Source: Pelagibacterium xiamenense (GTDB lineage Bacteria; Pseudomonadota; Alphaproteobacteria; Rhizobiales; Devosiaceae). Taken from it: a stretch of 64,000 nt of DNA. The translations under genes and the position numbers were made by a program. The stretch spans positions 248,001 to 312,000 of the forward strand of contig NZ_JAJOYS010000001.1 in the NCBI RefSeq assembly GCF_021166475.1. The letters run 5' to 3'. Below the pieces are notes generated by a model, which saw nothing but the letters and a program-made list of their open reading frames with translations, was not told the origin of the DNA and did not search any database. Below, piece after piece: positions 36,686 to 45,301 of this stretch (position 1 is its first letter; each line of letters starts with the position of its first letter).

Positions 36686-38389
36686 ATGACCCACCCCGCC
36701 GCGAACCGCAAAGACCGAACGCCCTCCCGACCGCGGGCGATGCCCATTCTCAACTATCTCACCATCCTCGTTCTGGTGATCGTTCTCCCGGTCCTGACCT
36801 TTGCCGGCGTCCTGATCCAACGCCACAACGAGGCGCAGGAAGACACCGTCGAAACCTTTACCGTCGCCACCACGCGCTCGGTGATGCAGGCCGTCGAGCG
36901 CGAAATCTCCGGCATGATCACCACTTTGCGGGTCCTCATGACCTCCGAATCCCTGGTCGACGGCAATCTCGCGCGGTTCCACGCACATGCCCAGGACGCG
37001 CTCGCGGGGACCGGTGCCAACCTCATCGTCATCAACCGCGCCTACGAGCAGCTCCTCAACACGCGGGTCAGTTTTGGCGAGCCGCTCGGCCTGATGTCCG
37101 ACCCCGAATCGGCAAACCGGTCCTTTGAAAGTCCCGACGCGATCGTTTCGGACCTTTTTTGGGGCGAAACGGCAGCGGACTGGGTTTTCAACGTCATGCT
37201 GCGCCGGCCCAACGCCGAGCCGGCCGACCACGTCGTCATTCTCACCCAGGCTGCGGCGAATTTATCCAACGCGCTTTTGACCCGCGAATTGCCGGAGGGC
37301 TGGCATGTCGCGCTTGTGGACAGCGACAATCGCGTCATTTCCGCCTCCCGGGAATCGGCCGTCGTCGGCGAACCGTTCTTCCTGCCATTGCTACACACAG
37401 AGGGCGCCTCGCGCCGGTGGAACGCGCGGACTATCGGCGGGGAAGACTACATGACCATTACGCAAGGCTCGATCCTGGCGGGTTGGTACGTCGTGGCCTG
37501 GGCCCCCGTGTCGGTCGTCACCGGCCCTTTGCGGGTCACGCTCGTCTGGCTGGTTTTCGGCGGCCTCGCGATTGCAGGGCTTGCGGCCTTCGCCGCCGCC
37601 GTCGTCGCTCGCCAGATCGCTCGCTCGGTGCGCGGGCTGGCGCGCCAGGCCCGGCGGCTCGGGGCGGGCGAAACCGTCGATCCCGTCGCCTATCCGGTCT
37701 ATGAGATCGCCCAGGTGTCCGAGGCGCTGTTCGAGGCCGCCGAGAGGCGGAAAAAAGCCGAGGCCGAAGCTCGCTTCCTGATGCGCGAACTCGCCCATCG
37801 CTCCAAGAACCAGCTCACCGTCATCTCCGCGATGGCCAAGCAGACCGCCCATGGCACGGAGTCCGTCTCGCAATTTGTCGAGAGCTTCCAGAACCGGATT
37901 TATGGGCTCGCGCGCTCGACCGACCTGCTCCTTGCCCACGGCACCGGGGGGATCGAGCTGCGCGATTTGTTCAAAACCCAGATCGATCCGTTCCGTCCCG
38001 AAGACCCCGCCCGCGTCCACAAGACCGGCCCGGTTGTCCGTCTCAACGTGCAGGCCGCGCAGGTGCTGGGCATGGCCGCGCACGAAATGGCCACCAACGC
38101 GGCGAAATACGGCGCCTTTTCAGGTCCGGGGGGACGGCTGCGGGTCAACTGGGAATTCAAGGACGACGGCAGACTGCACATCTCGTGGCGCGAATTCGTG
38201 CCCGACTTCGCGACGCCGGGGGACGGCAAGGGGTTCGGGACGGTCGTGCTCAAGACGATGGTGGCCGGTTCGCTCGGCGCCGATGTCGAACGCATGGTCC
38301 ACGAAGACGGCATCGAATGGGTCTTTGCCATCCCCCGCGAGAGCCTCGACCCCCAGCGCGAGCAGGCCGGGATTGAGGACGACGACTAG
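36686..38389 (+). CDS. HWE-type sensor histidine kinase (orphan, between truB and rpsO)
   Basis: A 567-aa membrane kinase. It has two membrane segments (about 22-44 and 283-309) flanking a periplasmic/extracellular sensor domain of about 240 residues, a HAMP-like stretch, then an HWE/HisKA_2 catalytic core. The H-box RELAHRSKNQLTVISAMA puts the phospho-acceptor at about His371. The N-box HEMATNAAKYGA and the WxE motif (VNWEF) define the HWE family, common in Hyphomicrobiales for light, stress and general stress response signalling. No response regulator lies next to it. The ATG at 36686 has a weak Shine-Dalgarno, and the Met at residue 19 is an alternative start. Confidence 0.9.
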   Translation: MTHPAANRKDRTPSRPRAMPILNYLTILVLVIVLPVLTFAGVLIQRHNEAQEDTVETFTVATTRSVMQAVEREISGMITTLRVLMTSESLVDGNLARFHAHAQDALAGTGANLIVINRAYEQLLNTRVSFGEPLGLMSDPESANRSFESPDAIVSDLFWGETAADWVFNVMLRRPNAEPADHVVILTQAAANLSNALLTRELPEGWHVALVDSDNRVISASRESAVVGEPFFLPLLHTEGASRRWNARTIGGEDYMTITQGSILAGWYVVAWAPVSVVTGPLRVTLVWLVFGGLAIAGLAAFAAAVVARQIARSVRGLARQARRLGAGETVDPVAYPVYEIAQVSEALFEAAERRKKAEAEARFLMRELAHRSKNQLTVISAMAKQTAHGTESVSQFVESFQNRIYGLARSTDLLLAHGTGGIELRDLFKTQIDPFRPEDPARVHKTGPVVRLNVQAAQVLGMAAHEMATNAAKYGAFSGPGGRLRVNWEFKDDGRLHISWREFVPDFATPGDGKGFGTVVLKTMVAGSLGADVERMVHEDGIEWVFAIPRESLDPQREQAGIEDDD

Positions 38390-38398
38390 TTCCGGGGC

Positions 38399-38412
38399 GA
38401 AGAAATTTCTTC
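38399..38412. promoter_or_regulatory. 14-bp perfect palindrome upstream of rpsO
   Basis: GAAGAAATTTCTTC lies 10 bp after the kinase stop and about 130 bp before rpsO. It is symmetrical like an operator, and its regulator is unknown. It could also be chance in an A/T-rich island. Confidence 0.35.
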
Positions 38413-38540
38413 TCATATCGACGTAATTGCCCTATAGGGGGCGCCAACCGGCGGCATTTCGGCTTGCCGGAGAGGCCATACCTGGACGGCATCCCGGCTA
38501 TGGCGGCTTTTCCTTCACCCGATCTCGAAAGGATGACCCG

Positions 38541-38810
38541 ATGTCGATTACGCCAGAGCGCAAGGCCGCACTGATCAAGGAATACGCGACCAAAGACGGT
38601 GACACCGGTTCGCCGGAGGTCCAGGTCGCGATTTTGACCGAGCGGATCAACAATCTGACCGATCACTTCAAGACCCACGCCAAGGACAACCACTCCCGGC
38701 GGGGCCTTCTGAAGCTCGTTTCGACCCGCCGCAGCCTGCTTGACTACGTCAAGCGCGGCGACCAGGCGCGGTACCAGAGCCTCATCGAACGGCTCGGCAT
38801 CCGCCGCTAG
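38541..38810 (+). CDS. rpsO: 30S ribosomal protein S15
   Basis: An 89-aa 16S-rRNA-binding protein. It shows the S15 signature [33 protein letters not shown] (split around HSRRGLL) and ends [13 protein letters not shown]. The ATG at 38541 follows AAAGG. A strong terminator lies 12 bp after the stop, before pnp, so rpsO and pnp are partly separate transcription units, as in E. coli, where readthrough feeds pnp. Confidence 0.97.
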   Translation: MSITPERKAALIKEYATKDGDTGSPEVQVAILTERINNLTDHFKTHAKDNHSRRGLLKLVSTRRSLLDYVKRGDQARYQSLIERLGIRR

Positions 38811-38821
38811 GATCGACTTCG

Positions 38822-38860
38822 AAGATGCGGCGCCCTCAAAAGCGCCGCATCTTTGCTTTT
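38822..38860 (+). terminator. Intrinsic terminator after rpsO
   Basis: AAGATGCGGCGC (38822-38833) pairs perfectly over 12 bp with GCGCCGCATCTT (38842-38853), followed by TGCTTTT. It is the strongest hairpin in this part of the window. Confidence 0.85.
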
Positions 38861-39103
38861 CCCCAGCCCCCAAAGAGCGGGGATAACTCTGGGGATAACC
38901 CGCGCCTTGAGGTCGTGTGCCCCAAGGCTTAATCCGACGGCCATGCGGCCCATCTGGGGCATGGCAGGATCGCCGGAAGCTTCGATTGCCGGAGCCTCTC
39001 GCCGTCTTGTCCATGTTCCAAAAAGGCCGCCGGCCCTGCGCTGGACTTCCTGCGGGCCAAAATGCCCGCCACCCGGCGCACAAAGAGGAACTGGAATAGA
39101 AAA
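38861..39103 (+). promoter_or_regulatory. pnp leader with tandem GGGGATAAC repeats
   Basis: A 243-bp region between the rpsO terminator and pnp. Two direct copies of GGGGATAAC (38879-38887 and 38891-38899) start 12 bp apart. The second, with its preceding T, gives TGGGGATAA, one mismatch from the inverted DnaA box TGTGGATAA. The leader probably holds the pnp promoter and the sites for PNPase autoregulation, but no RNase III-type long stem-loop was identified by eye. Confidence 0.4.
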
Positions 39104-41236
39104 ATGTCTCTCAATTTCGATTATCACAAGGTCGAGCTCGATTGGGGCGGCCAGCCGCTGACCCTTGAGACCGGCAAGGTCGCCCGTCAGGCCGACGGCG
39201 CCGTCGTGGCCACGCTGGGCGAAACCGTGGTGCTTGCCACCGCCGTTTCGGCCAAGGAACCCAAGGCCGGCATCGACTTCTTCCCGCTGACGGTCAACTA
39301 CCAGGAAAAATACTTCGCCGCCGGCAAGATCCCGGGCGGCTATTTCAAGCGCGAAGGGCGCCCGACCGAGGCTGAAACCCTGACCTCGCGCCTGATCGAT
39401 CGTCCCATCCGCCCGCTTTTCCCCGCCGGGTACAAGAACGAGACCCAGGTCGTCATCACCGTGCTCCAGCATGACATGGAGAACGAGCCTGACGTCCTCG
39501 CCATGGTCGCCGCCTCTGCCGCCCTTACCATTTCGGGCATCCCGTTCATGGGTCCGATTGGCGCGGCGCGCGTTGGCTATATCGACGGCGAATATGTGCT
39601 CAATACGCCCATCGACAAGCGGTCGGATTCCAAACTCGACCTCGTCATGGCCGGCACCGCCGACGCCGTGTTGATGGTGGAGTCCGAAGCCCAGGAGCTC
39701 TCCGAAGAGGTGATGCTGGGCGCCGTGATGTTCGGCCACCAGCAGAGCCAGAAGGTGATCGAGGCGATCATCAAGCTTGCCGAACTGGCCGCCAAGGACC
39801 CGCGCGATTTCGAGCCGGTGGACAATTCCGCTCTCGAAAACGAAATGCTCGCCTTCATCGAAAACGATCTGCGCGCAGCCTACAAGATCACCACCAAGGA
39901 AGAGCGTTACGCCGCCGTGGACGCGGCCAAGGCCAAGGTCAAGGCGCACTTCCTGCCCGAAGAGGAAGAATCCAAATACACCCCCGAGCAGGTCGGCGCG
40001 GTCTTCAAGTCGCTCCAGGCCAAGATCGTCCGCTGGAACATTCTCGACACCAAGACCCGTATCGACGGTCGTGATCTTGAAACGGTCCGCGGTATCGAGG
40101 CCGCGGTTGGCGTTCTGCCGCGCACCCACGGTTCTGCGCTCTTCACGCGCGGCGAAACCCAGGCGCTTGTGGTTGCGACACTCGGGACCGGCGAAGACGA
40201 GCAGTTCATCGATTCGCTCGAAGGCACCTACAAGCAGAACTTCCTGCTGCACTACAACTTCCCGCCCTATTCGGTCGGTGAAGCCGGCCGCATGGGTTCG
40301 CCCGGCCGCCGCGAGATCGGCCACGGCAAGCTCGCCTGGCGCGCGATCAATCCCGTGCGTCCCTCCGTCGAGGAATTCCCCTATACCCTGCGCGTCGTCT
40401 CCGAGATCACCGAATCCAACGGCTCGTCCTCCATGGCGACCGTTTGCGGGACCTCGCTGGCGCTCATGGATGCCGGCGTGCCGATGAAGAAGGCCGTCGC
40501 GGGCATCGCGATGGGTCTCATCCTCGAGGGCGACAAGTTCGCCGTCCTCTCGGACATCCTCGGCGACGAGGATCACCTGGGCGACATGGACTTCAAGGTC
40601 GCCGGCACCTATGACGGCGTCACCTCGCTCCAGATGGACATCAAGATCGCCGGCATCACCGAAGAGATCATGAAGATCGCGCTCGGGCAGGCCAAGGAAG
40701 GCCGGACGCACATCCTGGGCGAAATGGCCAAGGCCATCGACACGGCGCGTTCGGAAGTGGGCGAATTCGCCCCGCGCATCGAGACGCTCAAGATCCCGAC
40801 CGACAAGATCCGTGAAGTCATCGGCACCGGCGGCAAGGTGATCCGCGAGATCGTCGAGAAGACCGGCGCCAAGATCAACATCGAGGACGATGGCACCGTC
40901 AAGGTCGCTTCTTCGGACGGCAAGGCCATCGACGCGGCCATCAAGTGGATCAAGTCGATCACCGACGAGCCGGAAGTGGGCGAAATCTACCAGGGCACCG
41001 TCGTCAAGACGGCCGATTTCGGCGCCTTCGTCAACTTCTTCGGCGCCCGTGACGGCCTCGTGCACATCTCCCAGCTCGCCGAACACCGCGTGGGCAAGAC
41101 CACCGACATCGTCAAGGAAGGCGACAAGGTCTGGGTCAAGCTGCTGGGCTTTGACGAGCGCGGCAAGGTCCGCCTTTCGATGAAGGTCGTCGATCAGGAG
41201 ACCGGCAAGGAAGTCGAGAAGGAAGACGCCGAATAA
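39104..41236 (+). CDS. pnp: Polyribonucleotide nucleotidyltransferase (PNPase)
   Basis: Phosphorolytic 3'-5' exoribonuclease of the degradosome, 710 aa. It has two RNase PH domains; the first contains [21 protein letters not shown] and the second [18 protein letters not shown] and [19 protein letters not shown] domain ([20 protein letters not shown]) and an S1 domain ([21 protein letters not shown]) follow. The ATG at 39104 opens [16 protein letters not shown], the standard start. It ends in a clear terminator. Length and domain order are normal. Confidence 0.97.
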   Translation: MSLNFDYHKVELDWGGQPLTLETGKVARQADGAVVATLGETVVLATAVSAKEPKAGIDFFPLTVNYQEKYFAAGKIPGGYFKREGRPTEAETLTSRLIDRPIRPLFPAGYKNETQVVITVLQHDMENEPDVLAMVAASAALTISGIPFMGPIGAARVGYIDGEYVLNTPIDKRSDSKLDLVMAGTADAVLMVESEAQELSEEVMLGAVMFGHQQSQKVIEAIIKLAELAAKDPRDFEPVDNSALENEMLAFIENDLRAAYKITTKEERYAAVDAAKAKVKAHFLPEEEESKYTPEQVGAVFKSLQAKIVRWNILDTKTRIDGRDLETVRGIEAAVGVLPRTHGSALFTRGETQALVVATLGTGEDEQFIDSLEGTYKQNFLLHYNFPPYSVGEAGRMGSPGRREIGHGKLAWRAINPVRPSVEEFPYTLRVVSEITESNGSSSMATVCGTSLALMDAGVPMKKAVAGIAMGLILEGDKFAVLSDILGDEDHLGDMDFKVAGTYDGVTSLQMDIKIAGITEEIMKIALGQAKEGRTHILGEMAKAIDTARSEVGEFAPRIETLKIPTDKIREVIGTGGKVIREIVEKTGAKINIEDDGTVKVASSDGKAIDAAIKWIKSITDEPEVGEIYQGTVVKTADFGAFVNFFGARDGLVHISQLAEHRVGKTTDIVKEGDKVWVKLLGFDERGKVRLSMKVVDQETGKEVEKEDAE

Positions 41237-41264
41237 GGCGAGAGCTTCCGTTTCCCGATTGCAG

Positions 41265-41293
41265 AACCCGGCGTCCAGGCGCCGGGTTTTTTT
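41265..41293 (+). terminator. Intrinsic terminator of pnp
   Basis: AACCCGGCG (41265-41273) pairs with CGCCGGGTT (41280-41288) and is followed by a run of T to 41293. It lies about 30 bp after the pnp stop. Confidence 0.9.
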
Positions 41294-41375
41294 GTTTGCG
41301 TGACGGTTTGACAGTCCTATTGTTCGCGTCGACACTCCAGCCGCACGGGCGACCCCCGCCCGAAGGGAGTAAACA

Positions 41376-41816
41376 ATGCGCTTCATGGTGATGATCAAGG
41401 CGTCCGCAGAGACCGAGGCGGGCGTGATGCCGACCGACGAGCAATTGCTCGAAATGGGCAGGTACAACGAGGAACTGGTCCAAGCGGGCGTCATGAAGGA
41501 CGGCGCCGGGCTGCACCCGACCTCGAAGGGCGCGCGGATCGTCATGAAGGATGGCGAGATGCTCGTCACCGATGGCCCCTTCGCCGAGACCAAGGAAGTG
41601 ATCGCCGGCTTCTGGATCTGGGAATGCGCGTCGCTCCAAGAAGCCCTCGAATGGCTCAAGAAATGCCCTGCGAGCCCCGGCCAGACCGACTACGAAATCC
41701 GTCAGGTTTTCGAGCTCGAGGATTTCGTCCAGGGCGAAGGCATCGACCAGCACAAGAAAGTCGCACAACAGATGGATGAGCAGGGCCTCGAGAGTCAGAC
41801 GGCCTACCGGAAATAG
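41376..41816 (+). CDS. YciI-like (DGPF domain) protein
   Basis: A 146-aa protein of the YciI/YCII superfamily (ferredoxin-like fold). It begins MRFMVMIKASAETEAGVMP and has the family-defining VTDGPFAETKEVIAGFWI. Related proteins are often encoded with ECF sigma factors or with enzymes of small-molecule metabolism, and catalytic function is generally unproven. A Shine-Dalgarno (GGGAG) precedes the ATG at 41376. An alpha/beta hydrolase gene follows in the same direction after 74 bp, and the two may form a small operon. Confidence 0.88.
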   Translation: MRFMVMIKASAETEAGVMPTDEQLLEMGRYNEELVQAGVMKDGAGLHPTSKGARIVMKDGEMLVTDGPFAETKEVIAGFWIWECASLQEALEWLKKCPASPGQTDYEIRQVFELEDFVQGEGIDQHKKVAQQMDEQGLESQTAYRK

Positions 41817-41890
41817 TGCCGCGTTCTGTCGGTACGGCGATCCCTGCTGCGTCCTTAAGGTGCAACCGTTGCAACAAGGGAGAGCACCAG

Positions 41891-42685
41891 ATGCCCACGG
41901 TCACATCGAAAGACGGCACGCCGATCGGCTATGAAACCTACGGCTCCGGCCCAGCGATTGTCGTCGTCGCCGGCGCCACCCAATACCGGGCCGTCGATCA
42001 GGCCTCGCCCGAACTCGCAAAGCGCCTTGCCGATGCCGGGTTCACCGTTGCCCTTTTTGACCGCCGCGGACGCGGGGAGAGCGGCGACACGCGCCCATAT
42101 GCCGTGATGCGCGAGGTCGAGGACATCGAGGCCGTCATCGACGCGCTCGGCGGCAAGGCGAGCCTTTACGGCATGTCCTCGGGCGCCGTATTGGCTACCG
42201 AGGCCGCGGCCGCGCTGGGCGCGAAAGTCGAAAGGCTCGTTTGCTACGAGCCGCCGATCGACGAATCGCAATCGCGCGAACAGGCCTTCGCCGAACTCGC
42301 CGAAATGGAAGCGCTGCAGGCCAGGGGCGACGGCGCTGGGGCGATGGAAACCTTCATGAGCGCCGTCGGTATGCCCGAAGAGCAGTTGGCAGGCTTCAAA
42401 GCCTCCCCTGCATGGCCCGCATTCGCGGCCGTCGGCGGCACCATCGCCCACGACTATCGCGTCATGGCCGAGGCGACCAAAGGCGATATGAACGCCCGCT
42501 GGGCGGGGGTTACTCAACCGGCGCTTGTGGTCAATGGCGATGCGAGCTTCGATTTCATGGCTGCCGGAGCCGACCGTGCCGCCGCCGCGCTCCCCAACGC
42601 CACCCGCAAGACGCTTGCCGGGCAGGGCCACGGCCCGGATGTCGATGCCATCGCGCCGGTGTTGGTGCAGTTCCTGAGGGCGTGA
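41891..42685 (+). CDS. Alpha/beta hydrolase
   Basis: A 264-aa hydrolase. The oxyanion/N-terminal strand reads GSGPAIVVVAGATQYR. The nucleophile elbow is LYGMSSGAVLATEAA (GxSxG as GMSSG). The acid is probably the Asp in LVVNGDASFDF and the catalytic His in LAGQGHGPDVDA. The ATG at 41891 follows GGGAGAG. The order YciI-hydrolase suggests a joint role, but the substrate is unknown. No terminator is clear, although a large inverted repeat lies 70 bp beyond the stop. Confidence 0.88.
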   Translation: MPTVTSKDGTPIGYETYGSGPAIVVVAGATQYRAVDQASPELAKRLADAGFTVALFDRRGRGESGDTRPYAVMREVEDIEAVIDALGGKASLYGMSSGAVLATEAAAALGAKVERLVCYEPPIDESQSREQAFAELAEMEALQARGDGAGAMETFMSAVGMPEEQLAGFKASPAWPAFAAVGGTIAHDYRVMAEATKGDMNARWAGVTQPALVVNGDASFDFMAAGADRAAAALPNATRKTLAGQGHGPDVDAIAPVLVQFLRA

Positions 42686-43065
42686 TCCACGAACTGCATT
42701 GTGCGGCATGCCTATTCGTCCGGCGGCCCTTGGGTCCCGGTGTCAAACAGCGTGGACGGTATGCGGCGAGACGATGCCTCATACTGAATATAAAATAGCG
42801 AGACACGCCTCGCCGCATACGTCCGGGATTTTTGGCTTGGCGTCCGCTCGGGCTGGGGCCAATCCCCGCCAGGTTTCCCCGGTGACCACAGGATCGCTGT
42901 GGCTGGCCTCGGTGACGTTCGGACCTCCGCTGGGACGACTCCCATCGGACCCGGACCGGTCCCGCCCAAACGTTCGTTGCGCCTGCGCCCATAAAAGCGG
43001 GTCCGTAACGCGCATCATAGGCGAGGTTTGAGAGGCGGGGATAAGTTTGCGCCAAGGCGCTGAGA
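42686..43065. other. Non-coding gap of ~380 bp with a long inverted repeat
   Basis: No open frame here has a homologous look or codon use like its neighbours. The region contains the long inverted repeat described separately (42754-42824). The rest, GC-rich with several short repeats, shows nothing I can name. It separates the plus-strand hydrolase from the minus-strand 2-hydroxyacid dehydrogenase (convergent). Confidence 0.6.
42754..42824. repeat. Long imperfect inverted repeat (~20-bp arms, ~32-nt loop)
   Basis: The left arm 42754-42773 and the right arm 42806-42824 are reverse complements, apart from one extra base and one G/A mismatch. The core GTATGCGGCGAG is perfect. The A/T-rich loop (CTGAATATAAAATAG in its middle) stands out in a GC-rich genome. 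It could form a long RNA hairpin after the hydrolase gene or be a small mobile repeat. Confidence 0.55.
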
Positions 43066-43085
43066 TGAAAGGGGCCTCAGGCCCC
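43066..43085 (-). terminator. Terminator of the 2-hydroxyacid dehydrogenase gene
   Basis: On the minus strand GGGGCC-TGA-GGCCCC is followed by TTTCAT, about 12 bp after the stop codon. The stem is strong and the U-run short. Confidence 0.6.
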
Positions 43086-43097
43086 CTGCACCCGTTC

Positions 43098-44111
43098 TCA
43101 GGCATTTGTCCCCAGCCGCCCCTCGGGCAGAACCCGGTGCGGCGGGGTGTGGCCGTCGAGGAAGGTGCGGATGTTGACGATGACCGTCTCGCCCATCTCG
43201 ATGCGGCCCTCGAGCGTTGCCGAGCCCATATGCGGAGTGAGGACCACCTTGTTCTCGCGCGCAAGCGCCAGAAGCTGGGGATTGACCCCTTTCTTGTGCT
43301 CGAACACATCGAGCGCCGCGCCCAGCAGATGTCCCGAGGCGATCAACTCGGCGAGCGCGGCTTCATCGACCAGTTCGGGCCGCGCGATATTGACGACGAC
43401 CGCACCCTTTTTCATGCGCTTCAGCCGTTCGGCCGAGAGGATGTTGTAGGTTTCCCGCGTGTGCGGCGTGTGCAGCGAGACGATATCGACATGCGCCAGC
43501 ATCTCCTCGACCGACGCCCAATACCGCGCGTTCAACGCCTCCTCGACCTGTGGCGGCTTGCGCGTGCGCCCGCAATAGTGGATTTCGAGCCCGAAGGCCC
43601 GTGCCCGGCGCGCCACAGCCGTGCCGATGCGGCCCAGCCCCACGATCCCGAGAGCCTTGCCACCAATGCGCTGACCCAGCATCCAGGTCGGCGCCCAGCC
43701 CGGCCACGTGCCGTCCTTCAATAGCACCCGCGCACCCTCGGCGAGCCGGCGCGGGATCGCAAGAATGAGGGCCATCGCCATGTCCGCGGTGTCCTCGGTG
43801 AGCACGGAGGGGGTATTGGTGACCGTGATCCCGGCCCCGTGCGCCGCCTCGACATCGATATTGTCGAACCCGTTGCCGAACTGCGCGATGAGCTTGAGCG
43901 ACGGCGGCAGCGCGGCGATGAGCCCAGCATCGATCCTGTCGGTGATCGAAGAGACAAGAACATCGGCCTGCCGCGCCTGGCCGATCAGCACCTCGGCGGA
44001 AAGCGGAACGTCGGTTTCGTTGAATTCGGCGTCGAACAGCGCCGCCATCCGCTCCTGGATCGGTGCGGGCAGGCGCCGCGTAACGACGACTTTGGGCCGC
44101 GCGCGCGTCAC
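43098..44111 (-). CDS. D-isomer 2-hydroxyacid dehydrogenase (glyoxylate/hydroxypyruvate reductase type)
   Basis: A 337-aa NAD(P)-dependent dehydrogenase. The coenzyme motif GIVGLGRIGTAVARRA lies near residue 155. The active-site residues are the Arg in VNIARPELVDE, the Glu in GAALDVFEHKKG and the His in VLTPHMGSATLEGR. The sequence fits D-glycerate dehydrogenase/glyoxylate reductase. In related Hyphomicrobiales a gene of this kind sits close to the SH3-protein and irr genes, as here. Substrate choice (glyoxylate, hydroxypyruvate) is inferred from the family. Confidence 0.88.
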   Translation of the reverse strand: MTRARPKVVVTRRLPAPIQERMAALFDAEFNETDVPLSAEVLIGQARQADVLVSSITDRIDAGLIAALPPSLKLIAQFGNGFDNIDVEAAHGAGITVTNTPSVLTEDTADMAMALILAIPRRLAEGARVLLKDGTWPGWAPTWMLGQRIGGKALGIVGLGRIGTAVARRARAFGLEIHYCGRTRKPPQVEEALNARYWASVEEMLAHVDIVSLHTPHTRETYNILSAERLKRMKKGAVVVNIARPELVDEAALAELIASGHLLGAALDVFEHKKGVNPQLLALARENKVVLTPHMGSATLEGRIEMGETVIVNIRTFLDGHTPPHRVLPEGRLGTNA

Positions 44112-44252
44112 ACGATCACCATTTTTTCGCCCTACCGCTCGCGCCCGACGCGATACCGGACGAACGGATGGTTTCGTTCCCTGATGTCGCGTTTTTGCGC
44201 GTCACGAGCGGTCCTTTCAGTGACCGTTAACAACGGTGCAGTACTCCAATAG

Positions 44253-44284
44253 AAAAAATCCGCCGGGCTGGAAAGCCCCGGCGG
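44253..44284 (-). terminator. Minus-strand intrinsic terminator upstream of the SH3 gene
   Basis: On the minus strand CCGCCGGGGCT pairs with AGCCCGGCGG (one bulge) around TTCC, followed by ATTTTTTC. The only minus-strand gene whose transcript would arrive here is irr, after crossing the SH3 gene antisense. It also shields the 2-hydroxyacid dehydrogenase gene from that transcript. Confidence 0.75.
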
Positions 44285-44309
44285 CTGCGTAACCGGTGAG
44301 CATTCCAAG

Positions 44310-44861
44310 TTGTCCAGCCTCCGCCGTCAGTTCCAGGCCACTCTTTGCTCCCTTCTCGCCCTGGCCGCGCTTGCGGGCGCGGCAAGCGCCCAGCAGACCG
44401 GGCCGGTAACCGGCCTGCCCATGCCGCGCTTCGTCTCGGTCGGCGCCGCGCCGGTCAACGTGCGCGTCGGGCCGGGGACCAATTACGACATCGCCTGGGT
44501 GTTCGTGCGCCCCAACGTACCGGTCGAGATCGTCCAGGAATTCGACACCTGGCGCAAGATTCGCGACGTCGACGGCGCCGAGGGCTGGGTGCACCAGAGT
44601 CTCGTCGTCGGCGCCCGCACCGCGCTCGTCACCCCCTGGGCGGCGGAGGGCACGACGGCGCTTCTCGGCGACGAAAGCAGCGACGCCCCCGTGCGCGCAT
44701 GGCTGAGCCCGGGCATGATGGTCCGGCTTGAAAGCTGCACGGGCAGCTATTGCGCCGTCGCCCTTGATCACACCGACGCCGAGGGGCACTCCCGCAGCTA
44801 TGCGGGCTACGTTGCCCAGAACGCGATCTGGGGCGCCTATGAGGGCGAGGTGTTCGACTAG
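44310..44861 (+). CDS. Exported SH3-domain protein
   Basis: A 183-aa protein with a signal peptide (LLALAALAGAASA, cleavage before QQ) and two SH3_3/SH3_4-type segments (NVRVGPGTNYDIAWVFVRPNVPVEIVQEFDTWRKI and VQQ-like AWLSPGMMVRLESC; the first is split here around its GPGTN turn). Such proteins may bind cell wall. The start appears to be TTG at 44310, because no ATG or GTG in frame gives a full signal peptide. Its end overlaps the irr stop by 4 bp (convergent). SH3-irr adjacency is typical of the order. Confidence 0.85.
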   Translation: MSSLRRQFQATLCSLLALAALAGAASAQQTGPVTGLPMPRFVSVGAAPVNVRVGPGTNYDIAWVFVRPNVPVEIVQEFDTWRKIRDVDGAEGWVHQSLVVGARTALVTPWAAEGTTALLGDESSDAPVRAWLSPGMMVRLESCTGSYCAVALDHTDAEGHSRSYAGYVAQNAIWGAYEGEVFD

Positions 44862-45301
44862 CCGTGGGTCTTCTTGACCCGCACGATCACGTCCACATGC
44901 GTGATCGCCATGCCGTCCGGCGCGTCCGGGAGGCCCGAGATCCGGATCGATTCGGACGGAATATCCTCGATCCGCTCCTCGTCCTCGATATAGAAATGGT
45001 GATGGTCGGTCGTGTCGGTATCGAAATAGGACCGCGCCGCATCGACGGAAATTTCCCTCAACAGCCCCGCCTGCCGGAACTGGTGCAGCGAATTGTAGAT
45101 GGTCGCGAGCGACACCTGCACACCCGCCTCGGCGGCTTCCGAATGCAGCTGCTCGGCGTTCACATGCCGGTGTTCCCCGGAAAACAGCAGTTCCGCAAGC
45201 GCCAGGCGCTGCCGGGTCGGCCGCAATCCGGCCATGCGGAGCACCGCCATCAGGCACGGCCCGCGGGAGGCCTCGGCGGCGGTTTTTTGGGGAGACGTCA
45301 T
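44858..45301 (-). CDS. irr: Iron response regulator Irr (Fur family)
   Basis: A 147-aa Fur-family regulator that in alphaproteobacteria senses iron through haem and controls haem and iron genes at ICE motifs. It shows the Irr-type winged helix (LRMAGLRPTRQRLALAELLFSG and VSLATIYNSLHQFRQAGLLREI, split across HVNAEQLH) and the His cluster DHHHF (100-102) used for haem binding. The Cys-Pro haem regulatory motif of Bradyrhizobium Irr is absent, as in most Irr proteins. The start at 45299-45301 has a poor Shine-Dalgarno, and the Met at residue 18 is an alternative. fabA, its usual neighbour, lies at 22 kb. Confidence 0.93.
   Translation of the reverse strand: MTSPQKTAAEASRGPCLMAVLRMAGLRPTRQRLALAELLFSGEHRHVNAEQLHSEAAEAGVQVSLATIYNSLHQFRQAGLLREISVDAARSYFDTDTTDHHHFYIEDEERIEDIPSESIRISGLPDAPDGMAITHVDVIVRVKKTHG

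Noticed and set aside
38807-41659. A 950-codon open frame antisense to pnp
   Set aside because: It is the complementary shadow of pnp in GC-rich DNA; the protein has no family features, and pnp on the other strand is complete with all domains.
42699-43031. A 110-codon open frame in the 42.7-43.1 kb gap
   Set aside because: It runs through the long inverted repeat, has no recognisable domain and no good Shine-Dalgarno.
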